Source: an uncultured Anaerobutyricum sp. (GTDB lineage: Bacteria; Bacillota; Clostridia; Lachnospirales; Lachnospiraceae). Taken from it: 64,000 bases of DNA. The stretch's first letter is position 1; every line of letters starts with the position of its first letter. The stretch is taken from assembly GCF_934307085.1 (NCBI RefSeq), contig NZ_CAKRCF010000006.1:21494-85493 (forward strand). Reading direction: 5' to 3'. Below the pieces are notes generated by a model. That model searched no databases, was not told the origin of the DNA, and saw nothing but the letters and a program-made list of their open reading frames with translations. Shown in pieces: positions 55,462 to 64,000 of this stretch. A program made the translations under genes and the position numbers.

Positions 55462-58400
55462 ATGTATCAGGACAATGTGCGACAGGGTCTATATGATCCA
55501 AGTCTGGAGCATGATAACTGTGGTATTGGTGCTGTAGTAAACATCAAGGGTCTTAAGAGTCATGAGACAGTATCGAATGCCTTGAAAATTGTTGAAAATC
55601 TTGAACATAGAGCCGGCAAGGACGCCGAGGGTAAAACAGGGGACGGAGTAGGTATCTTAGTGCAGATATCCCATAAATTCTTCGAAAAAACCTGTAGTAC
55701 TCTCGGCTTTTCTATTGGTAAGGAACGTGACTACGGTATTGGTATGTTCTTTATGCCACAAGATGAGTTACAGAGAAACCGTGCCAAGAAGATGTTTGAG
55801 ATTATCGTTGAAAAAGAAGGTTTAAACTTCTTAGGTTGGAGAGAAGTTCCGGTTCAGCCGGGAATCCTCGGAAAGAAAGCAGCGGACTGTATGCCATGCA
55901 TTATGCAGGGATTTGTAAAGAGACCGTTTGATGTTCCACGAGGACTTGATTTCGACCGCAGACTTTATATTGTAAGACGAGTGTTTGAGCAGTCTAACGA
56001 TTCTGCTTATGTTGTTTCTTTAAGCAGCAGAACTATCGTATATAAAGGTATGTTCTTAGTTGGACAGTTAAGATTATTCTATAATGATCTTCAGGATAAG
56101 GATTATGAATCTGCAATCGCATTAGTTCATTCCCGTTTCTCCACAAACACAGTACCAAGCTGGGAGAAAGCACATCCTTATCGTTACATTGTTCATAACG
56201 GTGAGATTAATACAATCCGTGGTAACGCCGACAAGATGTTAGCCCGTGAAGAAAATATGGAATCTGATTATCTGAAAGATGAGATGATTAAGCTGACACC
56301 AGTTGTTGACCCGAATGGTTCTGACTCCGCAAGATTAGATAATACATTAGAATTCCTCTTAATGAGTGGAATGCCGCTTCCTCTGGCAATGATGATTACG
56401 ATTCCTGAACCTTGGGAAAATAATGAAGGAATGAGCAGAGAGAAGAGAGACTTCTATCAGTACTATGCGACGATGATGGAGCCTTGGGATGGACCAGCAT
56501 CTATCCTTTTCACAGATGGAGATATCATGGGAGCCGTACTTGACCGTAATGGTCTTAGACCTTCCCGTTACTATATTACAGACGATGACCAGTTAATTCT
56601 TTCTTCTGAAGTTGGTGTGTTAGACTTTGATACAACACATATCGTAAAGAAAGAAAGACTTCATCCAGGAAAAATGCTTCTCGTAGACACTGTAAAAGGT
56701 GAGTTAATTGACGATGAAATTTTAAAAGATTCTTATGTAAAGAACCAGCCTTATGGTGAATGGTTATCCGATAACCTTGTATTCTTAAAAGACTTAAAAA
56801 TTCCGAACGTTGCAGTAGAAGAATACACATATGAAGAGAGCAACCGTTTGATGAAGGCATTTGGTTACTCTTATGAAGAAGTAAAAGATTCTGTTTTACC
56901 GATGGCATTAAACGGAAGTGAAGCAATCGGAGCGATGGGTGTTGATACTCCATTAGCAGTGCTTTCTAAAAAGCATCACCCATTATTTAATTACTTTAAA
57001 CAGCTTTTTGCACAGGTAACAAACCCTCCTATCGATGCAATTCGTGAGGAAATCGTTACATCTACTTCCATCTATGTTGGCGGAGAGGGAAATGTGTTGG
57101 AAGAAAAGGCAGAAAACTGCCATGTATTAAAGATTCACAACCCTATTTTAACAAATACAGACTTATTAAAGATTCGTTATGCAAAAGTAAAGAATATCAA
57201 TGTAAAAGATGTGCCGATTACTTATTACAAAGGAACACCGCTTGATAAGGCTATCAATCATTTATATGTTGCTGTTGACCAGGCGCATAAAAATGGTGCA
57301 AATGTTGTTATTTTGACAGATAGAGGTGTTGATGAGAACCATGTGGCAATTCCATCTCTGTTAGCAGTATCTGCTGTACATCATCATCTCATTGAGACAA
57401 AGAAGAGTACTTCTGTAAGTATTATCTTAGAGAGTGGTGAGCCAAGAGAAGTACATCATTTTGCAACACTGTTAGGTTACGGCGCATGTGCTATCAACCC
57501 ATATCTGGCACAGTTCAGTATTAAGAAGCTGATTCAGGATGGTTTATTAAAGAAAGATTACTATGCAGCAGTAAATGATTACAATAATGCAGTACTTCAC
57601 GGTATCGTAAAGATCGCATCTAAGATGGGTATTTCCACACTGCAGTCCTATCAGGGTTCTCAGATTTTTGAGGCAGTTGGTATCAGCAAGAAAGTCATAG
57701 ATGAGTACTTTACAAACACAGTAAGTCGTGTAGAAGGTATTACAATTGAAGATATTGCAGAAGATGTAGATTACCATCACTCCAAAGCATTTGATATGTT
57801 AGGACTGAAAAATGATTTAAGCCTTGACAGTGAGGGTGACCATAAATATAGAAGTGGTAAGGAAGAACATCTTTACAATCCACTGACAATACATACATTA
57901 CAGACAGCAACATGGACAAATAATTACGACCTGTTCAAACAGTATACATCCATGATTAATAAAGAAACTTCGCCAGTAAGCCTTCGTGGATTAATGGATT
58001 TCAAATATCCGGCAAAGGGAGTTCCTATCGAAGAAGTTGAATCTGTAGATTCTATCGTAAAACGATTTAAGACAGGTGCTATGAGTTATGGTTCTATTTC
58101 CAAAGAGGCACATGAGACTTTGGCAATTGCAATGAATATGATTCATGGTAAATCAAATACTGGTGAAGGTGGAGAAGATTTAGAACGTCTGACTGTTGGG
58201 CCAGATGGACTGAATAAATGTTCTGCAATCAAGCAGGTAGCTTCTGGTCGTTTCGGTGTAACAAGCCGTTACCTTGTAAGTGCACAGGAAATTCAGATTA
58301 AGATGGCACAGGGAGCAAAACCTGGTGAAGGTGGACATTTACCAGCAGGAAAGGTATATCCTTGGATTGCAAAGACAAGACATTCAACACCTGGTGTAGG

Positions 58401-59997
58401 GCTTATCTCACCACCACCTCATCACGATATTTACAGTATCGAAGATTTAGCACAGTTAATTTATGACCTGAAAAATGCAAACAGAGATGCCCGTATTTCT
58501 GTAAAACTGGTATCCGAAGCAGGAGTTGGAACTGTCGCAGCCGGTGTAGCAAAAGCAGGTGCACAGGTAATCCTTATTTCTGGACATGATGGTGGTACAG
58601 GTGCAGCACCTCGTAATTCTTCCATTCATAATGCTGGACTTCCTTGGGAGCTGGGACTTGCTGAGACACACCAGACATTGATTAAAAATGACCTTCGTAA
58701 TAAAGTTATCATCGAGACAGATGGTAAGCTTATGAGTGGACGTGACGTAGCAATGGCAGCAGCACTTGGAGCAGAAGAATTTGGATTTGCTACTGGTCCA
58801 CTGATTACAATGGGCTGCGTTATGATGAGAGTTTGTAACTTAGATACCTGTCCAGTAGGTATTGCAACACAGAATCCGGAACTTAGAAAACGTTTCAAAG
58901 GTAAACCGGAATACGTTGTAAACTACATGAAGTTCGTTGCACAGGAAATGCGTGAATACATGGCTAAACTTGGTGTTCGTACTGTCGATGAGTTGGTAGG
59001 ACGTACAGACCTTCTGAAAGAACTTCCAGAAGCAAAAGAATATCACTTAGATTTATCTGCTATTTTAAATAATCCATATGTAGATAAGAAGCATCCAATT
59101 TGCTACAACAAGAAGAATGAATACAACTTTGAATTAGAAAAGACATTAGATGAAAAAGTTCTTCTTACAAAATTAAAGACAGCACTTGATAAAAAGCAGA
59201 AGAGAAGCATTTCTATCGATGTTGGAAATACAGACCGTTCCTTTGGTACAATCTTTGGTTCTGAAATTACAAAGAAATACTATAATACGCTGGAAGATGA
59301 TACATTTACTGTACAGTGTACAGGAGCCGGTGGACAGAGCTTTGGAGCATTTATTCCAAATGGTCTTACATTAGAGCTTGTCGGTGACAGCAATGACTAC
59401 TTCGGAAAAGGATTATCCGGTGGTAAATTGATTGTTTACCCTCCCAAGGGAATCCGTTTTAAGGCCGAGGAAAATATTATCGTTGGTAATGTAGCCCTTT
59501 ACGGTGCAACAAGTGGTCAGGCTTACATCAACGGTGTGGCAGGTGAACGTTTCTGTGTTCGTAACTCTGGTGCGACAGCCGTTGTAGAAGGTGTTGGCGA
59601 CCATGGATGCGAGTACATGACTGGTGGTAAAGTCTTAATTATCGGTAAGACTGGAAAGAACTTCGCAGCAGGAATGAGCGGCGGTGTTGCTTACGTTCTT
59701 GATGAAGATAACGACTTATACTTAAGCCTCAACAAAGAAATGGTTTCTTCCGAGCCAGTTGTTTCTAAATATGATGTTATGGAAATCAAGGATATGATTA
59801 CAGCCCATGTGGCATATACAAACTCTGAAAAAGGTAAAGAAATCTTAAATGATTTCAGCAAATATTTACCGAAGTTTAAGAAAATCATTCCACACGATTA
59901 CAAGAAGATGCTCCAGAAGATTTCCCAGATGGAAGGAAAAGGGCTTAGCGCAGAGCAGGCACAGATTGAAGCATTTTACGAAATTAAAAGAGGATAG
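55462..59997 (+). CDS. gltB: Glutamate synthase large subunit
   Basis: Makes glutamate from glutamine and 2-oxoglutarate. 1511 aa. The propeptide ends at residue 19 and the mature N-terminal nucleophile is Cys20 (EHDNCGIGAVV). Order: type II glutaminase domain (20-430), central domain, FMN-binding TIM barrel (SYGSISKEAHETLAIAMN, PGEGGHLPAGKVYPWIAKTR in part), the 3Fe-4S cysteines in CVMMRVCNLDTCPVGIATQN, and the C-terminal beta-helix (GSGGQSF-like GAGGQSFGAF, GATSGQAYINGVAGERFCVRNSGA in part). gltD begins 12 nt later. Confidence 0.96.
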   Translation: MYQDNVRQGLYDPSLEHDNCGIGAVVNIKGLKSHETVSNALKIVENLEHRAGKDAEGKTGDGVGILVQISHKFFEKTCSTLGFSIGKERDYGIGMFFMPQDELQRNRAKKMFEIIVEKEGLNFLGWREVPVQPGILGKKAADCMPCIMQGFVKRPFDVPRGLDFDRRLYIVRRVFEQSNDSAYVVSLSSRTIVYKGMFLVGQLRLFYNDLQDKDYESAIALVHSRFSTNTVPSWEKAHPYRYIVHNGEINTIRGNADKMLAREENMESDYLKDEMIKLTPVVDPNGSDSARLDNTLEFLLMSGMPLPLAMMITIPEPWENNEGMSREKRDFYQYYATMMEPWDGPASILFTDGDIMGAVLDRNGLRPSRYYITDDDQLILSSEVGVLDFDTTHIVKKERLHPGKMLLVDTVKGELIDDEILKDSYVKNQPYGEWLSDNLVFLKDLKIPNVAVEEYTYEESNRLMKAFGYSYEEVKDSVLPMALNGSEAIGAMGVDTPLAVLSKKHHPLFNYFKQLFAQVTNPPIDAIREEIVTSTSIYVGGEGNVLEEKAENCHVLKIHNPILTNTDLLKIRYAKVKNINVKDVPITYYKGTPLDKAINHLYVAVDQAHKNGANVVILTDRGVDENHVAIPSLLAVSAVHHHLIETKKSTSVSIILESGEPREVHHFATLLGYGACAINPYLAQFSIKKLIQDGLLKKDYYAAVNDYNNAVLHGIVKIASKMGISTLQSYQGSQIFEAVGISKKVIDEYFTNTVSRVEGITIEDIAEDVDYHHSKAFDMLGLKNDLSLDSEGDHKYRSGKEEHLYNPLTIHTLQTATWTNNYDLFKQYTSMINKETSPVSLRGLMDFKYPAKGVPIEEVESVDSIVKRFKTGAMSYGSISKEAHETLAIAMNMIHGKSNTGEGGEDLERLTVGPDGLNKCSAIKQVASGRFGVTSRYLVSAQEIQIKMAQGAKPGEGGHLPAGKVYPWIAKTRHSTPGVGLISPPPHHDIYSIEDLAQLIYDLKNANRDARISVKLVSEAGVGTVAAGVAKAGAQVILISGHDGGTGAAPRNSSIHNAGLPWELGLAETHQTLIKNDLRNKVIIETDGKLMSGRDVAMAAALGAEEFGFATGPLITMGCVMMRVCNLDTCPVGIATQNPELRKRFKGKPEYVVNYMKFVAQEMREYMAKLGVRTVDELVGRTDLLKELPEAKEYHLDLSAILNNPYVDKKHPICYNKKNEYNFELEKTLDEKVLLTKLKTALDKKQKRSISIDVGNTDRSFGTIFGSEITKKYYNTLEDDTFTVQCTGAGGQSFGAFIPNGLTLELVGDSNDYFGKGLSGGKLIVYPPKGIRFKAEENIIVGNVALYGATSGQAYINGVAGERFCVRNSGATAVVEGVGDHGCEYMTGGKVLIIGKTGKNFAAGMSGGVAYVLDEDNDLYLSLNKEMVSSEPVVSKYDVMEIKDMITAHVAYTNSEKGKEILNDFSKYLPKFKKIIPHDYKKMLQKISQMEGKGLSAEQAQIEAFYEIKRG

Positions 59998-60009
59998 GAG
60001 GAGAGCGCT

Positions 60010-61494
60010 GTGGGAAAACCAACTGGATTTTTAGAATATGAACGTAAAGAAAGCGTGGGTGAAGCGCCGTTAAAGAGAATCAAACATTTTAACGAATTTC
60101 ATACTCCCCTGTCCAAAAAAGAACAGGAGAGACAGGGTGCAAGATGTATGAACTGTGGAGTTCCATTTTGTCAGTCCGGTATTTTAATCAAAGGAATGGT
60201 TACCGGATGCCCTCTTAACAACCTGATTCCTGAATGGAATGATGCCACTTACACAGGTAACTGGGATGAAGCTTACAATCGTCTGAAAAAGACAAATCCA
60301 TTCCCTGAATTTACCGGTCGTGTATGTCCACATCCTTGTGAAGTTGGATGTACCTGTAACTTAGGTGGTGACCCGGTTAATATTAAAGAAAAAGAGTTAA
60401 GTATTATAGAACGAGCCTATGAAAGTGGTCTGATTAAACCAGAACCACCGGAAGTTCGAACAGGAAAGACAGTTGCCATCGTAGGTTCCGGTCCATCCGG
60501 ACTCTGCGTGGCAGAATACTTAAATCGCCGTGGACATTCCGTAACTGTTTACGAGCGTTCCGACCGTGTCGGTGGATTGCTCATGTACGGAATTCCTAAC
60601 ATGAAGCTTGAAAAAACATATATCCAGAGAAAAGTAAAGCTTATGGAAAAAGAAGGCGTTGTATTCAAGACAGGCGTAAACGTTGGTGTAGACGTAAAAG
60701 CACAGGACTTAAAGAAACAGTATGATGCTGTTGTACTTTGCTGTGGAGCCTCTAATCCAAGAGATATCAAAGCGCCAGGCAGAAAGAGCAAAGGAATTTA
60801 TTTTGCAGTAGATTACTTAAAGGCAGCAACAAAGAGCCTTTTAGATTCTAACTTTGCAGATAAAAAATACATTGATGCCAAAAATAAAAATGTCATGGTT
60901 ATCGGTGGCGGTGACACAGGAAATGACTGTGTTGGAACATCCATCCGTTTAGGATGTAAGAGCCTCATTCAGTTAGAAATGATGCCAAAACTTCCAGACG
61001 AACGTCAGCCAAATAACCCATGGCCAGAATGGCCTAGAGTCTGCAAGACAGACTACGGTCAGGAAGAAGCTATCGCTGTATTTGGCAAAGACCCACGAGT
61101 ATATCAGACAACCGTAAAAGAATTCATTGCCAATGAAAAAGGCGAAGTCTGCAAGGCAAAACTCGTAAAACTTGAAAGTAAATTCGACAAAAAAGCCGGA
61201 AGAAATATCATGGCAGAAGTCGCTGGCAGCGAGTATGAAGTACCTGTTGATTTGGTATTAATTGCAGCAGGATTCTTAGGAAGCCAGCCATATGTTACAA
61301 AAGCTTTTGGCTTAGATCTTACAGAACGCACGAATGTAAAGACAGCAGAAGGACATTTCAAGACAAATGTAGATAAAGTCTTTACTGCAGGCGATATGCA
61401 TCGAGGACAGTCACTGGTTGTGTGGGCAATCAGAGAAGGTCGCGATTGCGCTAGAGAAGTTGATAAAGCCCTGATGGGATATTCTAATTTGTAG
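60010..61494 (+). CDS. gltD: Glutamate synthase small subunit
   Basis: NAD(P)H-oxidising partner of GltB. 494 aa, GTG start at 60010 behind GGAGGAGAGCG. The N-terminal cysteine-rich iron-sulfur domain has CMNCGVPFCQSG, GCPLNNLIPEWND and GRVCPHPCEVGCTCNLG. FAD-binding VAIVGSGPSGLCVAEYL and NADPH-binding VMVIGGGDTGNDCVG follow. The end has FTAGDMHRGQSLVVWAIREGR. Terminated, perhaps, by repeat copy C, which starts at the stop. Confidence 0.96.
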   Translation: MGKPTGFLEYERKESVGEAPLKRIKHFNEFHTPLSKKEQERQGARCMNCGVPFCQSGILIKGMVTGCPLNNLIPEWNDATYTGNWDEAYNRLKKTNPFPEFTGRVCPHPCEVGCTCNLGGDPVNIKEKELSIIERAYESGLIKPEPPEVRTGKTVAIVGSGPSGLCVAEYLNRRGHSVTVYERSDRVGGLLMYGIPNMKLEKTYIQRKVKLMEKEGVVFKTGVNVGVDVKAQDLKKQYDAVVLCCGASNPRDIKAPGRKSKGIYFAVDYLKAATKSLLDSNFADKKYIDAKNKNVMVIGGGDTGNDCVGTSIRLGCKSLIQLEMMPKLPDERQPNNPWPEWPRVCKTDYGQEEAIAVFGKDPRVYQTTVKEFIANEKGEVCKAKLVKLESKFDKKAGRNIMAEVAGSEYEVPVDLVLIAAGFLGSQPYVTKAFGLDLTERTNVKTAEGHFKTNVDKVFTAGDMHRGQSLVVWAIREGRDCAREVDKALMGYSNL

Positions 61495-61740
61495 GATTTA
61501 GATAAACGGATGCCGCTGTGGAAAGTGGTAATCGAATTGCCAGAAGAATCATCGAGAAGAACTCCTAAAAAATTTACCCCTTTTGTTCCGTTGTGCTAAA
61601 CGCTCTATTTTGCCTCATAAAGCAGAAACTTCGCAGAAACGAATGCGAAGTTTCTATGGTTAAAATTCTGTAGCACAAAGTCACAAAATGGGGTAAATTT
61701 TTAGGGGTTCTTTTTCGTATTTTTTTGATAGATTTTTTTC
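61495..61740. repeat. Long inverted-repeat element, copy C
   Basis: Follows the gltD stop with GATTTAGATAAACGGATGCCGC, then GAATTGCCAGAAG. The near-perfect stem runs 61559-61586 / about 61683-61710 (GAACTCCTAAAAAATTTACC with its complement, one mismatch and two bulges). Core blocks GTTCCGTTGTGCTAAACGC and TAGCACAAAGTCACAAAAT are intact. The apical stem is perfect, AGAAACTTCGCA / TGCGAAGTTTCT, as in copy B1. The right boundary is blurred. Confidence 0.8.
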
Positions 61741-61755
61741 ATACTTTCCTCTCTT

Positions 61756-61786
61756 AGAACCGTTTAACAGACGGTTCTTTTTTTAT
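61756..61786 (+). terminator. Intrinsic terminator after repeat copy C
   Basis: AGAACCGT / ACGGTTCT with a 7-nt loop (TTAACAG), followed by seven U residues. Confidence 0.85.
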
Positions 61787-62018
61787 ATCTATGGGTATCA
61801 TCTTTGTCTGGTGCAACTTAAAATTTACAAAAAAACTGATGTTTTTTTCTTATGGATGCTATAAAAAAGTGCTATAATCTCCTGTGGCAGAATATGTTCT
61901 GTAATAAAACTGAATAAAATAACTATTTTATGGAAGAATGTTTCGTAGAGACAAGGTAATTAGAACCTGCATCGAAGGGACATCCCGATTGACTAAGCAA
62001 AAGATTGGAGTGACAGAA

Positions 62019-63185
62019 ATGAATTTGACAGAGAAAGAATTTGTAAAGTTTTTGAGCAAGTTTGATGAACATCCATTTGATGTGAAGATTGGTGATGAGA
62101 CAAGTCATATAGGTGAGGGAAAGCCGGAGTTTACAGTAATTTTTCATAAGATTCCATCAATGAAAGACTTGCTGACAAGTACATCAATTGCGCTTGGTGA
62201 AGCGTATATGGATGGAGATTTAGAGATTGAAGGTGATCTTTATCATGCCCTGAATATGTTTTTAGGACAGATGGGTAAGTTTTCTACGGATAAAAAAGCG
62301 TTGAAGAAATTGATTTTTTCTTCGCTTACAAAAAAGAATCAGCAGAAGGAAGTTTCTTCTCATTATGATATAGGAAATGATTTCTATAAGATGTGGCTTG
62401 ATGAAACGATGAGTTATTCCTGTGGATATTTTAAGCATCCGGAGGATACGCTGTATCAAGCACAGGTGCAGAAGGTAGAAAGAATTCTTGAGAAACTGTA
62501 TTTGAAAGAGGGAATGACACTTTGTGATATTGGCTGTGGATGGGGTTATTTATTAATTGAAGCGGCAAAAAAATATGGAATCAAAGGTGTTGGGATTACA
62601 TTAAGTAAAGAACAAAAGAAGAAGTTTGAAGAGCGCATAAAAGAAAATAATCTGGAAAATCAGTTGGAAGTACGACTGATGGATTACAGAGATTTACCAG
62701 AGTTCGGTTTGAAATTTGACCGTGTTGTCAGTGTCGGAATGCTTGAGCATGTTGGACGAGATAATTATGAGCTATTTATGAAATCTGTAAAAAGTATCAT
62801 GAATCCAAGAGGTCTTTTCCTGCTTCATTATATCAGTGCATTACAGGAACATCCGGGAGATGCATGGGTAAAGAAATACATTTTCCCAGGAGGGGTTGTG
62901 CCGTCGCTGCGTGAGATTATCAACATTGCAGGTGACCATCAATTCTATACATTAGACGTGGAAAGTCTCAGACGTCATTACAATAAAACATTACTCTGCT
63001 GGAACGCAAACTTCCAGAAACATAAAGACGAAGTAAGACAAATGTTTGGTGAAAGATTTGTCCGTATGTGGGAATTATATCTTTGCGCTTGCGCTGCCAC
63101 ATTCATGAATGGTATCATTGATTTGCATCAGATTTTATTTACAAACGGAGTAAATAATGATTTACCGATGACGAGATGGTATTAA
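62019..63185 (+). CDS. Cyclopropane-fatty-acyl-phospholipid synthase family methyltransferase
   Basis: SAM-dependent enzyme acting on unsaturated lipid chains. Rossmann core LCDIGCGWGYLLIEAAKKYG with GVGITLSKEQ; VSVGMLEHVGRDNYELF as the CFA signature; YIFPGGVVPSL and the C-terminal CWNANFQKH. The N-terminal half has LGEAYMDGDLEIEGDL and SSHYDIGNDFYKMWLDETMSYSCGYF (in part). ATG 62019 is chosen over 61938 because the family begins about here and TTGGAGTGA precedes it; 388 aa. All active-site motifs are intact. Confidence 0.9.
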   Translation: MNLTEKEFVKFLSKFDEHPFDVKIGDETSHIGEGKPEFTVIFHKIPSMKDLLTSTSIALGEAYMDGDLEIEGDLYHALNMFLGQMGKFSTDKKALKKLIFSSLTKKNQQKEVSSHYDIGNDFYKMWLDETMSYSCGYFKHPEDTLYQAQVQKVERILEKLYLKEGMTLCDIGCGWGYLLIEAAKKYGIKGVGITLSKEQKKKFEERIKENNLENQLEVRLMDYRDLPEFGLKFDRVVSVGMLEHVGRDNYELFMKSVKSIMNPRGLFLLHYISALQEHPGDAWVKKYIFPGGVVPSLREIINIAGDHQFYTLDVESLRRHYNKTLLCWNANFQKHKDEVRQMFGERFVRMWELYLCACAATFMNGIIDLHQILFTNGVNNDLPMTRWY

Positions 63186-63312
63186 TTTGATAAAATTCTA
63201 ATATTTATATTTTTAAATATGTCGAATAAATAATATATTCGGGTAAAAGAATGTGGTGCAACAATAGATAAAATAATAAACAGACCATGGAAAATAAAGA
63301 GAGGAATAAATA

Positions 63313-63888
63313 ATGAATATCATATTAGCATCTGGTTCACCGAGAAGAAAAGAATTATTAGCGCAGGCAGGATTTAACTTTGAAGTAGAAGTAAGCAACG
63401 CCGACGAGAACGTAGCAGAGGAATCCCCGACAGAAATGGTCGAAGAACTTGCTGCAAGAAAGGCAGAGGCAGTCGTTAATCTTCACAATAAAAAAGAAGA
63501 TAACTGCCTTGTAATTGGTGCCGATACTATTGTTGTATTTGAGGGGAAAATTCTTGGGAAACCAGCTGATGAGGAGGAAGCTAAAGCAATGCTTGTATCT
63601 TTATCTGGGCGGACACATCAGGTGTATACAGGAGTAGCACTATTTTCAGTAAAGGAAGGTACAGTGGAAAAGAAGATGACTTTCCATGAATGTACCGATG
63701 TTACAATGGTTCCCATGACAGAAAAAGAAATTGTGGACTATGTTGCATCTGGTGATCCACTTGATAAAGCAGGAGCATATGGTATTCAAGGTCCGGCAGC
63801 GATATTTATCTCCGGAATAAAGGGAGATTACTATAATGTTGTAGGTCTGCCAATTAGCAGAGTGTACCACGAGATTGAACAATTCTGA
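63313..63888 (+). CDS. maf: Maf-type nucleoside triphosphate pyrophosphatase
   Basis: Housecleaning enzyme removing modified or non-canonical dTTP/UTP-type nucleotides; linked to septum control. 191 aa with ASGSPRRKELLAQAG at the start, GADTIVVFEGKILGKP in the centre, LSGRTHQVYTGVAL, DKAGAYGIQG, and NVVGLPISRVY at the end. Good GAGGAATAAAT ribosome site. The TGA stop is immediately followed by the left arm of repeat copy D, beginning GATTTGTCGA. Confidence 0.95.
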   Translation: MNIILASGSPRRKELLAQAGFNFEVEVSNADENVAEESPTEMVEELAARKAEAVVNLHNKKEDNCLVIGADTIVVFEGKILGKPADEEEAKAMLVSLSGRTHQVYTGVALFSVKEGTVEKKMTFHECTDVTMVPMTEKEIVDYVASGDPLDKAGAYGIQGPAAIFISGIKGDYYNVVGLPISRVYHEIEQF

Positions 63889-64000
63889 TTTGTCGATTTG
63901 AACAGACGCCGCCAAGGAAAAGAAGTAGCTGGATTGCCAGAAGTACTATTGAAAAGAGAGATGAAATAATAGCCCATTTTGAGCTGTTGTGCTAAACGTT
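63885..64000. repeat. Long inverted-repeat element, copy D (cut by the window end)
   Basis: Left arm only: GATTTGTCGATTTGAACAG, ACGCCGCC, GGATTGCCAGAAGTACTATTG, GAAAAGAGAGATG, then a variable block (AAATAATAGCCC) and the core TTTTGAGCTGTTGTGCTAAACG. The complementary right arm is expected past base 64000. Confidence 0.75.

Overview
The window looks like chromosomal core sequence of a low-GC, anaerobic Gram-positive bacterium, most likely a Lachnospiraceae-type Clostridia. This rests on AT-rich DNA with strong AGGAGG-type ribosome sites, TTGACA-17-TATAAT promoters, a T-box leader, a Firmicutes-type 6S RNA, pyruvate:ferredoxin oxidoreductase, a cdaA/cdaR pair and a full anaerobic-style cobalamin pathway. 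No phage, integrase, intact transposase, CRISPR array, rRNA or tRNA gene was seen. The species assignment is inference.

Layout. 1-9.7 kb: tetrapyrrole block, with the tail of a cobalamin operon (cbiL fragment, cbiJ, cbiA, cbiB, cobD, a cobQ-cobA fusion), precorrin-2 dehydrogenase, a GNAT enzyme and hemB. 10-12.4 kb: feoA-feoB ferrous iron uptake. 12.7-14.2 kb: NfeD/SPFH membrane pair. 14.4-21.2 kb: LtaS-like sulfatase, ornithine carbamoyltransferase, birA, a small unknown gene, coaX, dusB, greA. 21.5-25.1 kb: two unknown membrane proteins followed by cdaA-cdaR (c-di-AMP). 25.2-32.3 kb: TetR regulator, SpoU methyltransferase, glpK, an unknown gene, nfo, a metallo-beta-lactamase-fold protein, ridA, a Smr protein and an HPr-like protein. 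32.3-35.1 kb, minus strand: queD-queE-folE-queC (preQ0 synthesis) behind a preQ1-I riboswitch with its own terminator. 35.2-38.9 kb: glycosyltransferase, DUF5662-like, 6S RNA, BrkB and YdcF proteins. 39-44.1 kb: phenylalanine T-box, pheS, pheT, queA. 44.7-50.1 kb: GNAT, mltG, an alanine/glycine symporter and an orphan prepilin peptidase. 50.7-61.5 kb: PFOR and gltB-gltD. 62-63.9 kb: a CFA-type methyltransferase and maf.

The genes mostly serve housekeeping and cofactor metabolism. The precorrin-2 dehydrogenase and hemB feed the corrin operon. preQ0 synthesis in one operon and queA elsewhere together supply queuosine. PFOR and GltBD are the central carbon and nitrogen enzymes, and their codon use suggests high expression.

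The most unusual content lies between genes. A family of long inverted-repeat elements (about 150-290 bp, plus one 46-bp mini form) sits just after stop codons. They share end sequences such as GATTTGTCGA and AACAGACGCCGC, and most share a core carrying GTTCCGTTGTGCTAAACG on one side and CAGCACAAAGTCACAAAAT on the other. Between the conserved blocks lie stems whose sequence differs completely from copy to copy while staying self-complementary. A second, smaller repeat family has TA ends and GAGNNTGTTTGAA inverted termini; in three places its terminus forms the TAG stop codon of the preceding gene, and one copy separates pheS from pheT.
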